From positions 828,417-892,416 of the forward strand of contig NZ_CP021378.1 of the NCBI RefSeq assembly GCF_002215495.1: DNA of 64,000 nucleotides, read 5' to 3'. The stretch comes from Porphyrobacter sp. CACIAM 03H1. GTDB lineage: Bacteria > Pseudomonadota > Alphaproteobacteria > Sphingomonadales > Sphingomonadaceae. Numbering within the stretch: the first letter of the stretch is position 1; each line of letters opens with the position of its first letter. The notes beneath the pieces are model-generated. The model was not told the DNA's origin and searched no databases. It was given only the letters and a program-made list of their open reading frames with translations. The position numbers and the translations under genes were made by a program. This document shows positions 44,108 through 53,040 of the stretch, piece after piece.

Positions 44108-45634
44108 ATGATCGCTGACAACACGCCCGTCATCATCGGGGTCGGGCAGTATTCGGAACGGGTCGGAGAGCCCGGTTACGAAGCCCTGTCCTACATGGAC
44201 CTTGCCGGACGGGCGCTGGGGGCAGCGATTGCGGATAGCGGGGCGAGTGGGTCGGTCGCGGGCGCGATCGACACCCTCGCCGCGATCCGCGCCTTCGAAA
44301 TGTCGCGGCCTGACCGCAAGCCGCCCTTCGGCGCGGCGGACAATGTGCCGCGCGCGATTGCCAAGCGGGTCGGGGCTGATCCGAAGCGGGCGATCCTCAC
44401 CACCACCGGCGGTCAGACCAACCAGCAATTGGTGGGCGAGTTTGCGAGCGCGATTGCGGCGGGCGACAGTGCTTGTGCGGTCATCGTCGGCAGCGAGGCG
44501 ATTTCGACCGTGCTGGCGCTCACCGCCAAGGGCGAGATTCCCGATTGGTCGGAAGAAATCGGCGGCGACTTCGAGGATCAGGGCTTCGGGGTCGAGGAAC
44601 TGCTCGAACCCGTGCTGTTCATGCACGGAGCGAGCGGGGCGATCCCGCTCTATGCGCTGGCGGAGAACGCGCGGCGCCACCGGCTGGGCATGGGGCTGGA
44701 GGAATACCGGCTGGAAATCGGCAGGCTGTTCGCGCCCTTCACCAAGGTTGCCGCTGCCAACCCGCATTCGGCCGCGCCGGTGGAGCGCACCGCGGAGGAA
44801 CTCGCCACCGTCACCGACCGCAACCGGATCGTGGCGGAACCCTATCCGCGCATGACGGTCGCCCGCGATCAGGTGAACCAGGCGGCGGCGGTGATCGTCG
44901 CGAGCGCCGGGCTGGCCCGCGAATTGGGCGTGCCCGAGGACAAGTGGGTGCATATCCACGCGGTGACCGCCGCGACCGAGCTGAAGCTCTCGCAGCGGCC
45001 CGATCTGGCGGGCAATCCGGCGAGCCTTGCCAGCGTCGATGCGGCCTTGGCGCGCGCGGGGAAGGGGATCGGCGACATCCGCTACCTCGACTTCTATTCC
45101 TGCTTCGCGATCCCCGTGTTCAACCAGTGCGACCACTTCGGCCTTTCGGCGGATGACCCGCGCGGGCTGACGCTGACGGGGGGACTCCCCTTCTTCGGCG
45201 GGGCCGGGAACAACTACTCGGCCCATGCCATCGCGGAAGCCGTGCAGCGGGTGCGCGCCGATCGCGGCTCCTTCGCGCTGGTGGGCGCGAATGGCGGGTG
45301 GATGAGCAAATATGCGACCGGCATCTACTCGACCGAACCTGCCGACTGGTCAGCGAATGACCGCTTCGCCGTGCTCCCCAAGGCGACCGACAAGGTGCCG
45401 CTGGCGAAAGGCCCGATAGATGCCGCGACGGTCGAGACCTACACCATCAACCGCGGTCCCAAGGGCGCCGAGGCGATCTTCATCGGCCGCTCGGACGCGG
45501 GCGAGCGGGTGGTGGGCAATGCCGACCTGACCGATGTCGCCACCGCCGAGGTCTTCGAGAGCGGCGAGCCCTTCGGCAAGCGGCTGTCGCTGACGCAGGA
45601 CGAACGCGGGCGGACTTTGGGGCGGGTGGCGTAA
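44108..45634 (+). CDS. Second thiolase-like protein (acetyl-CoA acetyltransferase, SCP2-thiolase-like)
   Basis: A 508-residue protein with an N-terminal thiolase domain (VIIGVGQYSERVGEPG, GDSACAVIVGSEAIST) and a C-terminal half without the classical GHP motif. It has instead FYSCFAIPVFNQCDHFGLS, GGLPFFGGAGNNY and GANGGWMSKYA, as in SCP2-type and lipid-transfer-type thiolases. These often act on branched, steroid or aromatic side-chain acyl-CoAs, in line with the Baeyer-Villiger and crotonase genes here. ATG 44108 lies 11 bases after the previous stop, so both are likely co-transcribed. Confidence 0.85.
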   Translation: MIADNTPVIIGVGQYSERVGEPGYEALSYMDLAGRALGAAIADSGASGSVAGAIDTLAAIRAFEMSRPDRKPPFGAADNVPRAIAKRVGADPKRAILTTTGGQTNQQLVGEFASAIAAGDSACAVIVGSEAISTVLALTAKGEIPDWSEEIGGDFEDQGFGVEELLEPVLFMHGASGAIPLYALAENARRHRLGMGLEEYRLEIGRLFAPFTKVAAANPHSAAPVERTAEELATVTDRNRIVAEPYPRMTVARDQVNQAAAVIVASAGLARELGVPEDKWVHIHAVTAATELKLSQRPDLAGNPASLASVDAALARAGKGIGDIRYLDFYSCFAIPVFNQCDHFGLSADDPRGLTLTGGLPFFGGAGNNYSAHAIAEAVQRVRADRGSFALVGANGGWMSKYATGIYSTEPADWSANDRFAVLPKATDKVPLAKGPIDAATVETYTINRGPKGAEAIFIGRSDAGERVVGNADLTDVATAEVFESGEPFGKRLSLTQDERGRTLGRVA

Positions 45635-45635
45635 T

Positions 45636-45752
45636 CCCCTCCCGCTTGCGGGAGGGGAGCGAGACTTGGCGGCTTGCCGCCTAGTCGCAGCGGGGTGGGC
45701 CTGCGCGACGGTTCACTTGCCCACCCCCGGCCCCTCCCGCAGGCGGGAGGGG
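45636..45752. repeat. Double-hairpin intergenic repeat (CCCCTCCCGC type)
   Basis: Two hairpins, CCCCTCCCGC-TT-GCGGGAGGGG (45636-45657) and CCCCTCCCGC-AG-GCGGGAGGGG (45731-45752), flank an inner pair GGGGTGGGC/GCCCACCCC. This composite is a well-known dispersed intergenic element of alphaproteobacteria. It separates the thiolase gene from the convergent AhpD-like gene and could act as a bidirectional terminator. Confidence 0.8.
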
Positions 45753-45756
45753 AGAC

Positions 45757-46395
45757 TTAGCGCCTAGCCCCGCCGAGGAAATCCAGCGCGTCGAAGCCCT
45801 CGGGCGCGGGCACCTCCACCACCGGTTCATCGCGATCGTCGAACTCCGTCCGCAGCGCGCGGCTCATGATGGCGTGCATGTGGTAGAGGCAGGTGATGTA
45901 GGTGAGCTCGAGGATCTCCTCGTCGCTGAACGCCGCCTTCACCTCGGCGAACAGCGCGTCGGGCACCCGGCCCTGATGGCACACAAGCCGGTCGGCATAG
46001 GCGAGCGTGAGGCGCTCCCGCGCTTCGAACTCGTCCGACGTTTGCCACACCGGCAAGGCCGCGATCTTCGCCTCGCTGACCCCGAGGCCGCGCAAGGACT
46101 TGCAGTGCTGCGAGAACACGAATTGCGAGCCGGTCGCCCACCCCGCCCAGGTCTGCCCCAGCTCGCGCAGCACCGGATCGAGCTTCCTCTCGGGCGAGCG
46201 GTAATAAGCGAACCCTTGCGCGGCGTGGCGCAGCGTGTCGGGCGAATTGGCGAACACCGTCCACCAGTCCCCGCGCGTGCCGGTCGCGGTGCCCGGCTCG
46301 GCGACGGGATCGCGCTCCCCGAACAATTGCGCATAGAGCGGCTGGGCGACCTTGGCATCGGCCTCGGCGCGGGGCACTTCCCTCAGGCGCGGCAT
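45757..46395 (-). CDS. Carboxymuconolactone decarboxylase-family protein (AhpD-like)
   Basis: A 212-residue helical protein. The active-site region is GSQFVFSQHCKSLRGLGVSEAKI, the CMD-type stretch with His-Cys instead of the full CxxC of true AhpD, so peroxidase activity cannot be assumed. Members of this family act in aromatic ring catabolism or as thiol-dependent antioxidants. Its start overlaps the stop of the VOC gene by one base (TGATG). It lies beside a homogentisate-type enzyme gene, consistent with an aromatic route. Confidence 0.75.
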   Translation of the reverse strand: MPRLREVPRAEADAKVAQPLYAQLFGERDPVAEPGTATGTRGDWWTVFANSPDTLRHAAQGFAYYRSPERKLDPVLRELGQTWAGWATGSQFVFSQHCKSLRGLGVSEAKIAALPVWQTSDEFEARERLTLAYADRLVCHQGRVPDALFAEVKAAFSDEEILELTYITCLYHMHAIMSRALRTEFDDRDEPVVEVPAPEGFDALDFLGGARR

Positions 46396-46922
46396 CAGGC
46401 GTCCTCCGCCATTGTCGCGGGTGCGTGGCGTACGTCCTCCGGCCCGAAGGCGCGGGTGGTGGCGGCGAATTCGAGCATGATGCCGTTGGGGTCGGTGAAA
46501 TAGACCGAGCGCACGAACACCCCCTCGTGCATCTCACGCGCATAGCCCGAGGGGCTGTCGTCGTGGTTGAAGACCATGTGCGTGTGCGGCACGCCCGCCG
46601 CCTGCAACCGCTCGAGAGCCGCTTCCAGCTCGTTCTCCTCCATGTCGAAGGCGAGGTGGTTCATCGATCCCACCGCCGTCTTGGCGTCGAACGGGAACTT
46701 CTTCACCGAGGCGATCCCCGGCGCGGCGGGCGGTGCGTCCTTCCACCAGAAGAACGCCACCGCATTTCCCCCGCCGCAATCGAAGAAGAAGTGCTGGCCG
46801 CCGTCGGGCAGCTCCACCGTCTTGAACAGCGGCATACCGAGAACTTCGGTGTAGAACCGCGTCGTCTCCGCCATGTCGCGGCACACCAGCGCGATGTGGT
46901 TGATGCCCTTGGTCCTGATCAT
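46395..46922 (-). CDS. VOC-family (glyoxalase/dioxygenase-fold) protein
   Basis: A 175-residue metal-dependent VOC protein with two beta-alpha-beta-beta-beta units: NHIALVCRDMAETTRFYTEVLGM (metal His) and MNHLAFDMEENELEAALERL, then SVYFTDPNGIMLEFAAT with the metal Glu. Possible activities are extradiol dioxygenase, fosfomycin-type or lactoylglutathione lyase. ATG 46922 with AGGAGAG is preferred to a frame extended upstream. It is divergent from hppD with 126 bases between the starts, and the palindrome at 47007-47020 lies in that gap. Confidence 0.82.
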   Translation of the reverse strand: MIRTKGINHIALVCRDMAETTRFYTEVLGMPLFKTVELPDGGQHFFFDCGGGNAVAFFWWKDAPPAAPGIASVKKFPFDAKTAVGSMNHLAFDMEENELEAALERLQAAGVPHTHMVFNHDDSPSGYAREMHEGVFVRSVYFTDPNGIMLEFAATTRAFGPEDVRHAPATMAEDA

Positions 46923-47006
46923 CGGCTTGTCTCTCCTCCGGCGCGAGACTGCCCCGATCCGGCCCGGCTGGCAATGCTTGCGCGAATCGGCCATTTCGGG
47001 TAGATG

Positions 47007-47020
47007 GTTTCAATTGAAAC
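47007..47020. promoter_or_regulatory. 14-bp palindrome GTTTCAATTGAAAC upstream of hppD
   Basis: A perfect palindrome at 47007-47020 in the gap between the VOC gene and hppD, directly followed by TATATT (47021-47026), which resembles a -10 element. The GTTTC/GAAAC half-sites also occur inside the palindrome at 42735-42754, with a different spacing. A MarR, IclR or TetR-type regulator could bind here; no regulator gene is nearby. Confidence 0.6.
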
Positions 47021-47048
47021 TATATTCGCCGACGAGGGAGCGCCCGCG

Positions 47049-48164
47049 ATGAATGCACCGACCAAGGACCTGTTCGACAATCCCGCCGGGCTCGACGGGT
47101 TCGAGTTCGTCGAGTTCTGCGCGCCCGAGAAGGGGATGCTGGAACCGGTGTTCGAGGCGATGGGCTTCACCCGCGTCGCGCAGCACCGCTCGAAGGACGT
47201 GCACCTCTGGCGGCAGGGCGGCATCAACCTCATCGCCAATTACGAGCCGCGCAGCGCCGCATGGTATTTTGCCCGCGAGCACGGCCCGTCAGCCTGCGGC
47301 ATGGCTTTCCGCGTGCGCGACGCCGCCAAGGCCTATGAGCACCTGATCGCCAAGGGGGCCGAGCCCGTGGCCGTCCAGACCGGCGTGATGGAACTGCGCA
47401 TCCCCGCAATCCGCGGCATCGGCGGGGCGATCCTCTATCTGGTCGACCGCTACGAGGGCGCGGAAGGGGGCAACGGCCTCACCATCTACGACATCGACTT
47501 CGAGTATCTCCCCGGTATAGAGCGCCGCCCCGAGGGCGCGGGCTTCCATACCATCGATCACCTCACCCACAACGTCTACGGCGGGCGGATGAAGTACTGG
47601 GCGGATTATTACGAGACCCTGTTCAACTTCCGCGAGATCCGCTTCTTCGACATCAAGGGCGAATATACCGGCCTCACCTCCAAGGCCCTCACCGCGCCCG
47701 ACGGCAAGATCCGCATCCCGCTCAACGAAGAGGGCGAGGGCGGCAAGGGCCAGATCGAGGAGTTCCTGCGCGCCTTCAACGGCGAGGGCATCCAGCACAT
47801 CGCCCTCATCTGCGACGATCTCGTGAGCTGCTGGGACCGCCTCCAGAAGCTCGGCGTCCCCTTCATGACCGCGCCGCCCGCGACCTATTACGAGATGCTC
47901 GCCGAACGCCTCCCCGGCCACGGCGAGGATGTCGAGGCGCTGAAGATGCGGGGCATCCTGCTTGACGGGACCACCGAAGGCGGCTCTCCCCGCCTGCTGC
48001 TCCAGATCTTCGCCCAGGCGCAGGTCGGGCCGGTGTTCTTCGAATTCATCCAGCGGAAGGGCGACGAGGGCTTCGGCGAAGGCAACTTCAAGGCCCTGTT
48101 CGAAAGCATGGAGCGCGACCAGATCATCCGCGGCGTGCTCAACGTCGAGGAACCGGCGGAGTGA
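47049..48164 (+). CDS. hppD: 4-hydroxyphenylpyruvate dioxygenase
   Basis: This Fe(II) enzyme converts 4-hydroxyphenylpyruvate to homogentisate in tyrosine catabolism. The 371-residue two-domain VOC protein shows the three iron ligands: His in TIDHLTHNV, His in [11 protein letters not shown] and Glu in [11 protein letters not shown]. The ATG at 47049 (MNAPTKD) with GAGGGAG is chosen; an in-frame ATG at 47004 would add fifteen residues over the palindrome. Homogentisate 1,2-dioxygenase is not nearby, so the product may go to a distant route or to pigments. The next gene overlaps its stop (GTGA at 48161-48164). Confidence 0.95.
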   Translation: MNAPTKDLFDNPAGLDGFEFVEFCAPEKGMLEPVFEAMGFTRVAQHRSKDVHLWRQGGINLIANYEPRSAAWYFAREHGPSACGMAFRVRDAAKAYEHLIAKGAEPVAVQTGVMELRIPAIRGIGGAILYLVDRYEGAEGGNGLTIYDIDFEYLPGIERRPEGAGFHTIDHLTHNVYGGRMKYWADYYETLFNFREIRFFDIKGEYTGLTSKALTAPDGKIRIPLNEEGEGGKGQIEEFLRAFNGEGIQHIALICDDLVSCWDRLQKLGVPFMTAPPATYYEMLAERLPGHGEDVEALKMRGILLDGTTEGGSPRLLLQIFAQAQVGPVFFEFIQRKGDEGFGEGNFKALFESMERDQIIRGVLNVEEPAE

Positions 48165-48808
48165 TCGCCGCGCGGCCCGTCCTTGCCGCGACCATGCTGC
48201 TCGGTCTTGCGGGCTGCGGCGTGGCGGGCGCGCAGGACGATGCCGCGCCTCTGGCGGGCAAGGCCCGCGCCGATCTCTACCAGTGCGAAGGCTGCGAAGG
48301 CGCGCTCGAGGCCGATGCCGCTTCGCTCGCCAGCCATGCCGACATGGCTCCCGCCGGCGAACCGGGCGAGCCGCTGCGCATCGAAGGCACGGTCTATGCT
48401 GCAGGCGGCAAGTCACCCGCCGAGGGTGTGGTGATCTATGCCTACCAGACCAACGCCGCGGGGCTCTATGCGGGCGGCACCCCGGAAACCGAGGCCTCGC
48501 GCCGCCATGGGCGGCTGCGCGGCTGGGTGAAGACCGGCGCGGACGGGCGCTACAGCTTCGGCACGATCAAGCCCGCCCCCTACCCGGACGACACGATCCC
48601 GGCCCATGTCCACTTCACCATCCTCGAGCCGGGCAAACGCCCCTACTGGATCGACGACATCGTGTTCGACGGCGAGTTCGGGGTGACCGACGCCTATCGC
48701 CGCAGCATGACGAACAAGGGCGGCAACGGCATCGTCCCGGCCACCCGCGACGCGCGCGGCGTCTGGCAGGTGACCCGCGACATCATCCTTGAACGCCATC
48801 CCGAGTGA
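48161..48808 (+). CDS. Intradiol-dioxygenase-like lipoprotein
   Basis: A 215-residue protein with GTG start, a signal peptide and lipobox LAGC (Cys19), then a catechol-dioxygenase-like beta-sandwich. The candidate iron ligands are Tyr in [11 protein letters not shown], Tyr in GRYSFGTI and the two His of PAHVHFTI, as in protocatechuate/catechol intradiol enzymes. It is unusual for such an enzyme to be lipid-anchored outside the cytoplasm; relatives with this layout exist but are little studied. It overlaps the end of hppD (GTGA), so the two are translated together. The substrate may be an aromatic met in the periplasm. Iron binding is inferred. Confidence 0.78.
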   Translation: MIAARPVLAATMLLGLAGCGVAGAQDDAAPLAGKARADLYQCEGCEGALEADAASLASHADMAPAGEPGEPLRIEGTVYAAGGKSPAEGVVIYAYQTNAAGLYAGGTPETEASRRHGRLRGWVKTGADGRYSFGTIKPAPYPDDTIPAHVHFTILEPGKRPYWIDDIVFDGEFGVTDAYRRSMTNKGGNGIVPATRDARGVWQVTRDIILERHPE

Positions 48809-48822
48809 GAGAGCAGAGCGCC

Positions 48823-49383
48823 ATGACCCATCCCGTGAACCTCGCCGGCATCCACCACGCCGCCTATCGCTGCAAGGACGCGAAGGAGACGGTGGAGTGG
48901 TACGCCCGCGTGCTCGGCATGACCTACACCACCGCCTTTGCCGAGGACCACGTGCCCTCGACCGGCGAATATGATCCCTACATGCACATCTTCCTCGATG
49001 CGGGGAACGGCAACATCCTCGCCTTCTTCGAGCTGCCGAACCAGCCGGAGATGGGCAAAGACCCGAACACGCCGCAATGGGTGCAGCACCTCGCACTGAA
49101 AGTGCCTTCGGAGGAGGCGCTGCTGGCGGCCAAGGCGCATATCGAGGCTGAGGGGATCGACGTGCTCGGGCCGACGCATCACGGCATCTTCAAGTCGATC
49201 TACTTCTTCGATCCCAACGGCCACCGTGTGGAACTCGCCGCGGACATCGGCACGGCCGAGCAATACGAGGAACTCGCCCGCGTCGCCCCGGTGATGCTGG
49301 AGGAATGGTCGCAGACCAAGAAAGCCCCGCGCCACGCCGACTGGCTCCACGAGATTGCCCGGGCGCAGCACGCGGCGAAGTAA
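48823..49383 (+). CDS. VOC-family protein
   Basis: A 186-residue VOC protein: IHHAAYRCKDAKETVEWYARVLGM at the N-terminus, HLALKVPSEEALLAAKAHI in the second unit, and SIYFFDPNGHRVELAA with the metal Glu. It is most similar in layout to extradiol-type or glyoxalase-like single enzymes. ATG 48823 is taken over the in-frame GTG at 48805, since a GAGAGCAGAG stretch precedes it. It lies 14 bases after the dioxygenase-like gene, so it belongs to the same unit. Confidence 0.82.
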   Translation: MTHPVNLAGIHHAAYRCKDAKETVEWYARVLGMTYTTAFAEDHVPSTGEYDPYMHIFLDAGNGNILAFFELPNQPEMGKDPNTPQWVQHLALKVPSEEALLAAKAHIEAEGIDVLGPTHHGIFKSIYFFDPNGHRVELAADIGTAEQYEELARVAPVMLEEWSQTKKAPRHADWLHEIARAQHAAK

Positions 49384-49416
49384 TTCCTCTGCGGCGGAGC
49401 GTCTGCCTTTTAACAT

Positions 49417-49430
49417 TTGATCCAAAACAA
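49417..49430. promoter_or_regulatory. FNR-like box TTGAT-N4-AACAA upstream of bchE
   Basis: The sequence at 49417-49430 matches the FNR/FnrL consensus TTGAT-N4-ATCAA at nine of the ten defined positions (A for T in the second half). It lies 57 bases upstream of the bchE start, a position usual for FNR-type activation. BchE works without oxygen, and in purple bacteria FnrL controls such genes. The match is seen; its use is inferred. Confidence 0.55.
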
Positions 49431-49486
49431 AGCCGCAGCGCCGCGACTCCCCCACCTTGGGCCATCCTGAAGGGGGGAGTCGGCCC

Positions 49487-51100
49487 ATGCGCATCCTGTT
49501 CGTTCATCCCAACTACCGCTCGGGCGGTGCCGAGATCGCCGGGACATGGCCGCCCGCCTGGGTCGCCTATCTGACGGGGCCGCTCAAGCGCGCCGGGTTC
49601 CACGACATCACCTTCATCGACGCGATGACCGAAGGGCTGTCGGACGAGGAATTGGCCGATCGGATGCGCGCTCTCCAGCCCGACATCGTCGGCACCACCG
49701 CCATCACCCCCTCGATCTACGCGGCGGAACGCGTGCTGGAGGTCGCGGCGCTCACCGTGCCGCGCGCGGTCAGGGTGCTGGGCGGCATCCATGCGACCTT
49801 CATGTATGCCCAGGTGCTCGCCGAAGCCCCGCATATCGACGTGATCGTGCGCGGGGAGGGCGAGGAGATCGCGGTGGAGCTGTTCACGGCGATCAAGGAG
49901 GGCCGCTGGCCGCACGAGGCGCGTGCGATCAGGGGCCTCGCCTTCCGCGAAGGTGAAAAGGTCGTCGCCACCGAGGCCGCCGACACGATCAAGGACATGG
50001 CCTCGATCAAGCCCGACTGGGACATCCTCGACTGGAACCAGTACACCTACATTCCCCTCGGCACCCGGGTCGCCATCCCCAACCTCGCGCGTGGCTGCCC
50101 CTTCACCTGCTCGTTCTGCTCGCAGTGGAAGTTCTGGCGCGACTACCGCGTGCGGGACCCGAAGGATGTCGTCGATGAAATCCAGGAGTTGCACGAAAAG
50201 CACGGCGTCGGCTTCTTCATCCTCGCCGACGAGGAACCGACCATCAACCGCAAGACCTTCATCAGGTTCTGCCAGGAACTGATCGACCGCGGCCTGCCCG
50301 ACAAGGTGAAGTGGGGCATCAACACCCGCGTCACCGACATCTATCGCGACAAGGAGCTGCTGTCCTTCTACCGCAAGGCAGGCCTCGTCCATGTCAGCCT
50401 CGGCACCGAGGCGGCGGCGCAGATGAAGCTCGACCGGTTCAACAAGGAAACCAAGGTCGAGGAGAACAAGGAGGCGATCCGCCTGCTGCGCGAGGCAGAC
50501 ATCTTCGTCGAGGCGCAGTTCATCGTCGGCCTCGACAACGAGACGCCAGAGCTGCTGGAGGAGACCTTCCAGATGGCGTGGGACTGGCAGCCCGATCTCG
50601 CCAACTGGGCGATGTACACGCCCTGGCCCTACACGCCGCTGTTCGAGACGCTGAAGGATCAGGTCGAGGTCCACGATTTCAGCAAGTACAACTTCGTCAC
50701 CCCGATCATGAAACCCGCCGCGATGGAGCGGGGCGAGCTGCTCGACGGGGTGATGAAGAACTACCGCCGCTTCTACATGAGGAAGGCGCTGTTCCACTAT
50801 CCGTGGCGCGGCACCGGCTTCCGGCGGCGCTATCTGCTGGGGTGCCTCTGGGCCTTCCTGCGCGCCGGGTTCAAGCGGACCTTCTACGATCTCGGCAAGG
50901 CGGGCTACTGGGGGCCGCAGACGAAGAAGAGCGTCGAGTTCCACTTCGACGAAAGCCGCGCCGCCGCGATCGATGCCGCCGCCGACTGGGAAACCGCCGC
51001 CGACCGCGCCGCGCAGGCGCAGGAGCGCCGCGAAGCTGTGCGCAGCCAGATGAAGCAGCGGGGTGAGCAACGCCGGCGGGACCGGATCGATGTCGATTGA
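49487..51100 (+). CDS. bchE: Anaerobic Mg-protoporphyrin IX monomethyl ester cyclase (B12-binding radical SAM)
   Basis: This enzyme closes the E ring of bacteriochlorophyll without oxygen. The 537 residues have an N-terminal B12-binding domain ([15 protein letters not shown]) and a radical SAM core with the Fe-S cysteines in [16 protein letters not shown]. The C-terminus is long and ends in a charged tail. The start ATG 49487 has AGGGGGGA upstream. The next gene, bchJ, overlaps its end, a recurrent order in phototrophs. B12-radical SAM enzymes can have other substrates (hopanoid, methyl transfer), but adjacency to bchJ supports bchE. Confidence 0.9.
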   Translation: MRILFVHPNYRSGGAEIAGTWPPAWVAYLTGPLKRAGFHDITFIDAMTEGLSDEELADRMRALQPDIVGTTAITPSIYAAERVLEVAALTVPRAVRVLGGIHATFMYAQVLAEAPHIDVIVRGEGEEIAVELFTAIKEGRWPHEARAIRGLAFREGEKVVATEAADTIKDMASIKPDWDILDWNQYTYIPLGTRVAIPNLARGCPFTCSFCSQWKFWRDYRVRDPKDVVDEIQELHEKHGVGFFILADEEPTINRKTFIRFCQELIDRGLPDKVKWGINTRVTDIYRDKELLSFYRKAGLVHVSLGTEAAAQMKLDRFNKETKVEENKEAIRLLREADIFVEAQFIVGLDNETPELLEETFQMAWDWQPDLANWAMYTPWPYTPLFETLKDQVEVHDFSKYNFVTPIMKPAAMERGELLDGVMKNYRRFYMRKALFHYPWRGTGFRRRYLLGCLWAFLRAGFKRTFYDLGKAGYWGPQTKKSVEFHFDESRAAAIDAAADWETAADRAAQAQERREAVRSQMKQRGEQRRRDRIDVD

Positions 51101-51695
51101 GGCTCGCCTTCAGGGGCGCCGCAAGCCCGGCGCGCTGATCGGGCCCAATGCGGTGCTCAAGGCGGTGGAGGTGATGGAGGAGCGGCTCGGGGCTGCCGAG
51201 ACCCGCGCGATCCTTCTCGATGCGCAGATTCACCGCCTGCCTTCGGGCGAGCACATGATCCCCGAGATCGAGGCGCTTCGGCTCCACCGCTGGCTGTCGC
51301 TGCACGATCCGATGGGCGCCTTCGTCGTTGCCGAGGAGGCGGGCCTGCGCACTGCCGACTACATAATCGCCAACCGTATCCCGCGCGCGGTCTGCTGGCT
51401 GCTGCGGCGCCTTCCGCCGATGCTGGCCGCGCCGCTGCTGATGGCGGCGATCAGGAAGCACGCCTGGACCTTCATCGGCGCGGGGGCCTTTGCCGCGAAG
51501 GGGGCGTGGGGCTTCACCATCGACCGCTCCGCCGCGGACGATCCCACCATGCCGCCCGACAGCCTGTTCCACTGGTATGCGGCGGTCTTCACCCGGCTCT
51601 ACCGCGAGCTGGTGGCGGCGGGCTGCACCTGCACGGTGATCGAGCCCGGCTGCGAGATCGTGCCGCGCCGGGACTACCGCATCGCCCGCGCCTAG
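51090..51695 (+). CDS. bchJ: Bacteriochlorophyll 4-vinyl reductase-type protein BchJ
   Basis: A 201-residue protein with [39 protein letters not shown] and WTFIGAGAF, matching BchJ; the C-terminal part ([12 protein letters not shown]) resembles V4R-like folds. BchJ is described as a 4-vinyl reductase or as a pathway-support protein; its role is debated. ATG 51090 overlaps the end of bchE by 11 bases; a GTG at 51063 is the longer alternative. The pair lies outside a photosynthesis gene cluster: no other bch, puf or crt gene is seen in the window. Confidence 0.85.
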   Translation: MSIEARLQGRRKPGALIGPNAVLKAVEVMEERLGAAETRAILLDAQIHRLPSGEHMIPEIEALRLHRWLSLHDPMGAFVVAEEAGLRTADYIIANRIPRAVCWLLRRLPPMLAAPLLMAAIRKHAWTFIGAGAFAAKGAWGFTIDRSAADDPTMPPDSLFHWYAAVFTRLYRELVAAGCTCTVIEPGCEIVPRRDYRIARA

Positions 51696-52672
51696 CTGGC
51701 GGGCGGGGTGCCGCAGGCGAGGCGGATTTCGTTGTTCTCGAGATCGTAGGTGAGCGTGGAGCAGTGGGCGATCTGGTTGCGGCCGATGCGGGTCAGCATG
51801 TCGACCCGCCCGCGCGGCTTGCGTTCGGAGACGACGATCTCGTTCGGGTCGAAGCGCGGATCGTTCTCCCCCGCCTCGCCGACATTGCGGGCCTTGCCGT
51901 AATCCGCGAGCCGCACCGCAAAGCGGTCGATCAGCAGGTCGCCGAGTTCCAGAGGCCGGGCGAGGCGCATCATCCGCGTGCGGCGCTCCACCCCGAAACG
52001 CATCCGCAGCTTGCCCTCGCTCCCGGGCAGGAACCCGCCGTCGAACCGCGTCGCGAGCCAGTTTGCGGTCGGCGCGGTAACGACATTGTCGGTGTAATCC
52101 GTGGCAAAAATTGCCTTGAGCCTTCGCCCGTCGGCGTCGATCTCGGTCCCCACCCGCATTGCGCGCTGTCCGGCAAAGCGTTGGAGCGGGAAGCGCTGGA
52201 CCGTCTGTTCCCCGACCGGTGCGGCAAGCGGCATGACGATGCGCTTGTAGGGCAGGTTATGGATGCCGATCATGCCGTCGGCGAGCATTGTGGGCAACCC
52301 GAAGCTCCACATCACCGGCAGGGTTGCCTTGCGGTCGCCGAAATCGGCAATCCGCAATGTGCCGGCCGATTTCAGCACATCGCCATTGCCGTAATCCCAG
52401 TGGGTCTGGAACGTGGCGCCCCACCCCAGACGCACCACGATTCTGGGATCGATGGCCGCCGGGCCCGAGGCGTCGGCGGTGACCAGCAGGCGCAACGGCG
52501 TGCCGTCGATCACCACGGTGATGATGTGGTCTGGCGGGAGCACCAGCTCCTCGGCAGGGGTTTTCCGTTCGGCGGTGACGACGATGCCGGGGCCGGCGTC
52601 AGGCGCGTCCTGTGCGGCGAGCGGAAGCGGGGTCAGGACGAAAGCGGCGAACAGCGGCAGACGGAATGACAT
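51692..52672 (-). CDS. Secreted protein of unknown function
   Basis: A 326-residue protein with an N-terminal signal peptide ending AAQDAP and a beta-rich body rich in VV, RL and GD turns. I do not recognise a family. A stretch HIITVVIDGTPLRLLVTADASG could form an aspartyl-protease-like (retropepsin) strand with one Asp, but the second half is not evident. It may be a periplasmic or outer-membrane protein. The stop overlaps bchJ's end by 4 bases, convergent. Confidence 0.5.
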   Translation of the reverse strand: MSFRLPLFAAFVLTPLPLAAQDAPDAGPGIVVTAERKTPAEELVLPPDHIITVVIDGTPLRLLVTADASGPAAIDPRIVVRLGWGATFQTHWDYGNGDVLKSAGTLRIADFGDRKATLPVMWSFGLPTMLADGMIGIHNLPYKRIVMPLAAPVGEQTVQRFPLQRFAGQRAMRVGTEIDADGRRLKAIFATDYTDNVVTAPTANWLATRFDGGFLPGSEGKLRMRFGVERRTRMMRLARPLELGDLLIDRFAVRLADYGKARNVGEAGENDPRFDPNEIVVSERKPRGRVDMLTRIGRNQIAHCSTLTYDLENNEIRLACGTPPAS

Positions 52673-52716
52673 GTCATTTCAACGTTTTTTCCTTAACCCG
52701 GTTCCCTTGCCCGGGC

Positions 52717-53040
52717 CTATTTCGGGCGCCGCGCCTTGCGATCCGCCTCGCGTTTCAGCTTGAGCAATTCCTCAATGTCGACCACCTCGGCACGGGCTTT
52801 CATCCACATCATGCCGCCTGTGCCCCACGCGAACATAACGATCAGGTAGAGCGCAAGGCCGATATGAAAGGTGGAACCTTCGGGTTGGCCGGACGCAAAC
52901 CACGCAAAGCCGCCGGTGATCGGTGCCAGCAGCGCCATCCAGACCACCGTCTGGCGCCAGCCCTCGCCATTGCGCGGGGCAATCTTGAAGCTCCACCGCC
53001 CGTAACGGGTGAGAATGAAGGGCTTGTCCTCGTCACGCAT
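52717..53040 (-). CDS. Small two-helix membrane protein
   Basis: A 107-residue protein with two transmembrane helices (about residues 31-50 and 58-80) and a basic cytosolic tail (LLKLKREADRKARRPK). No known family. It is the last gene of the SPFH-RHH operon, overlapping the RHH gene's stop by 8 bases, which makes translational coupling likely. It may act with the SPFH protein at the membrane. Confidence 0.6.
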   Translation of the reverse strand: MRDEDKPFILTRYGRWSFKIAPRNGEGWRQTVVWMALLAPITGGFAWFASGQPEGSTFHIGLALYLIVMFAWGTGGMMWMKARAEVVDIEELLKLKREADRKARRPK

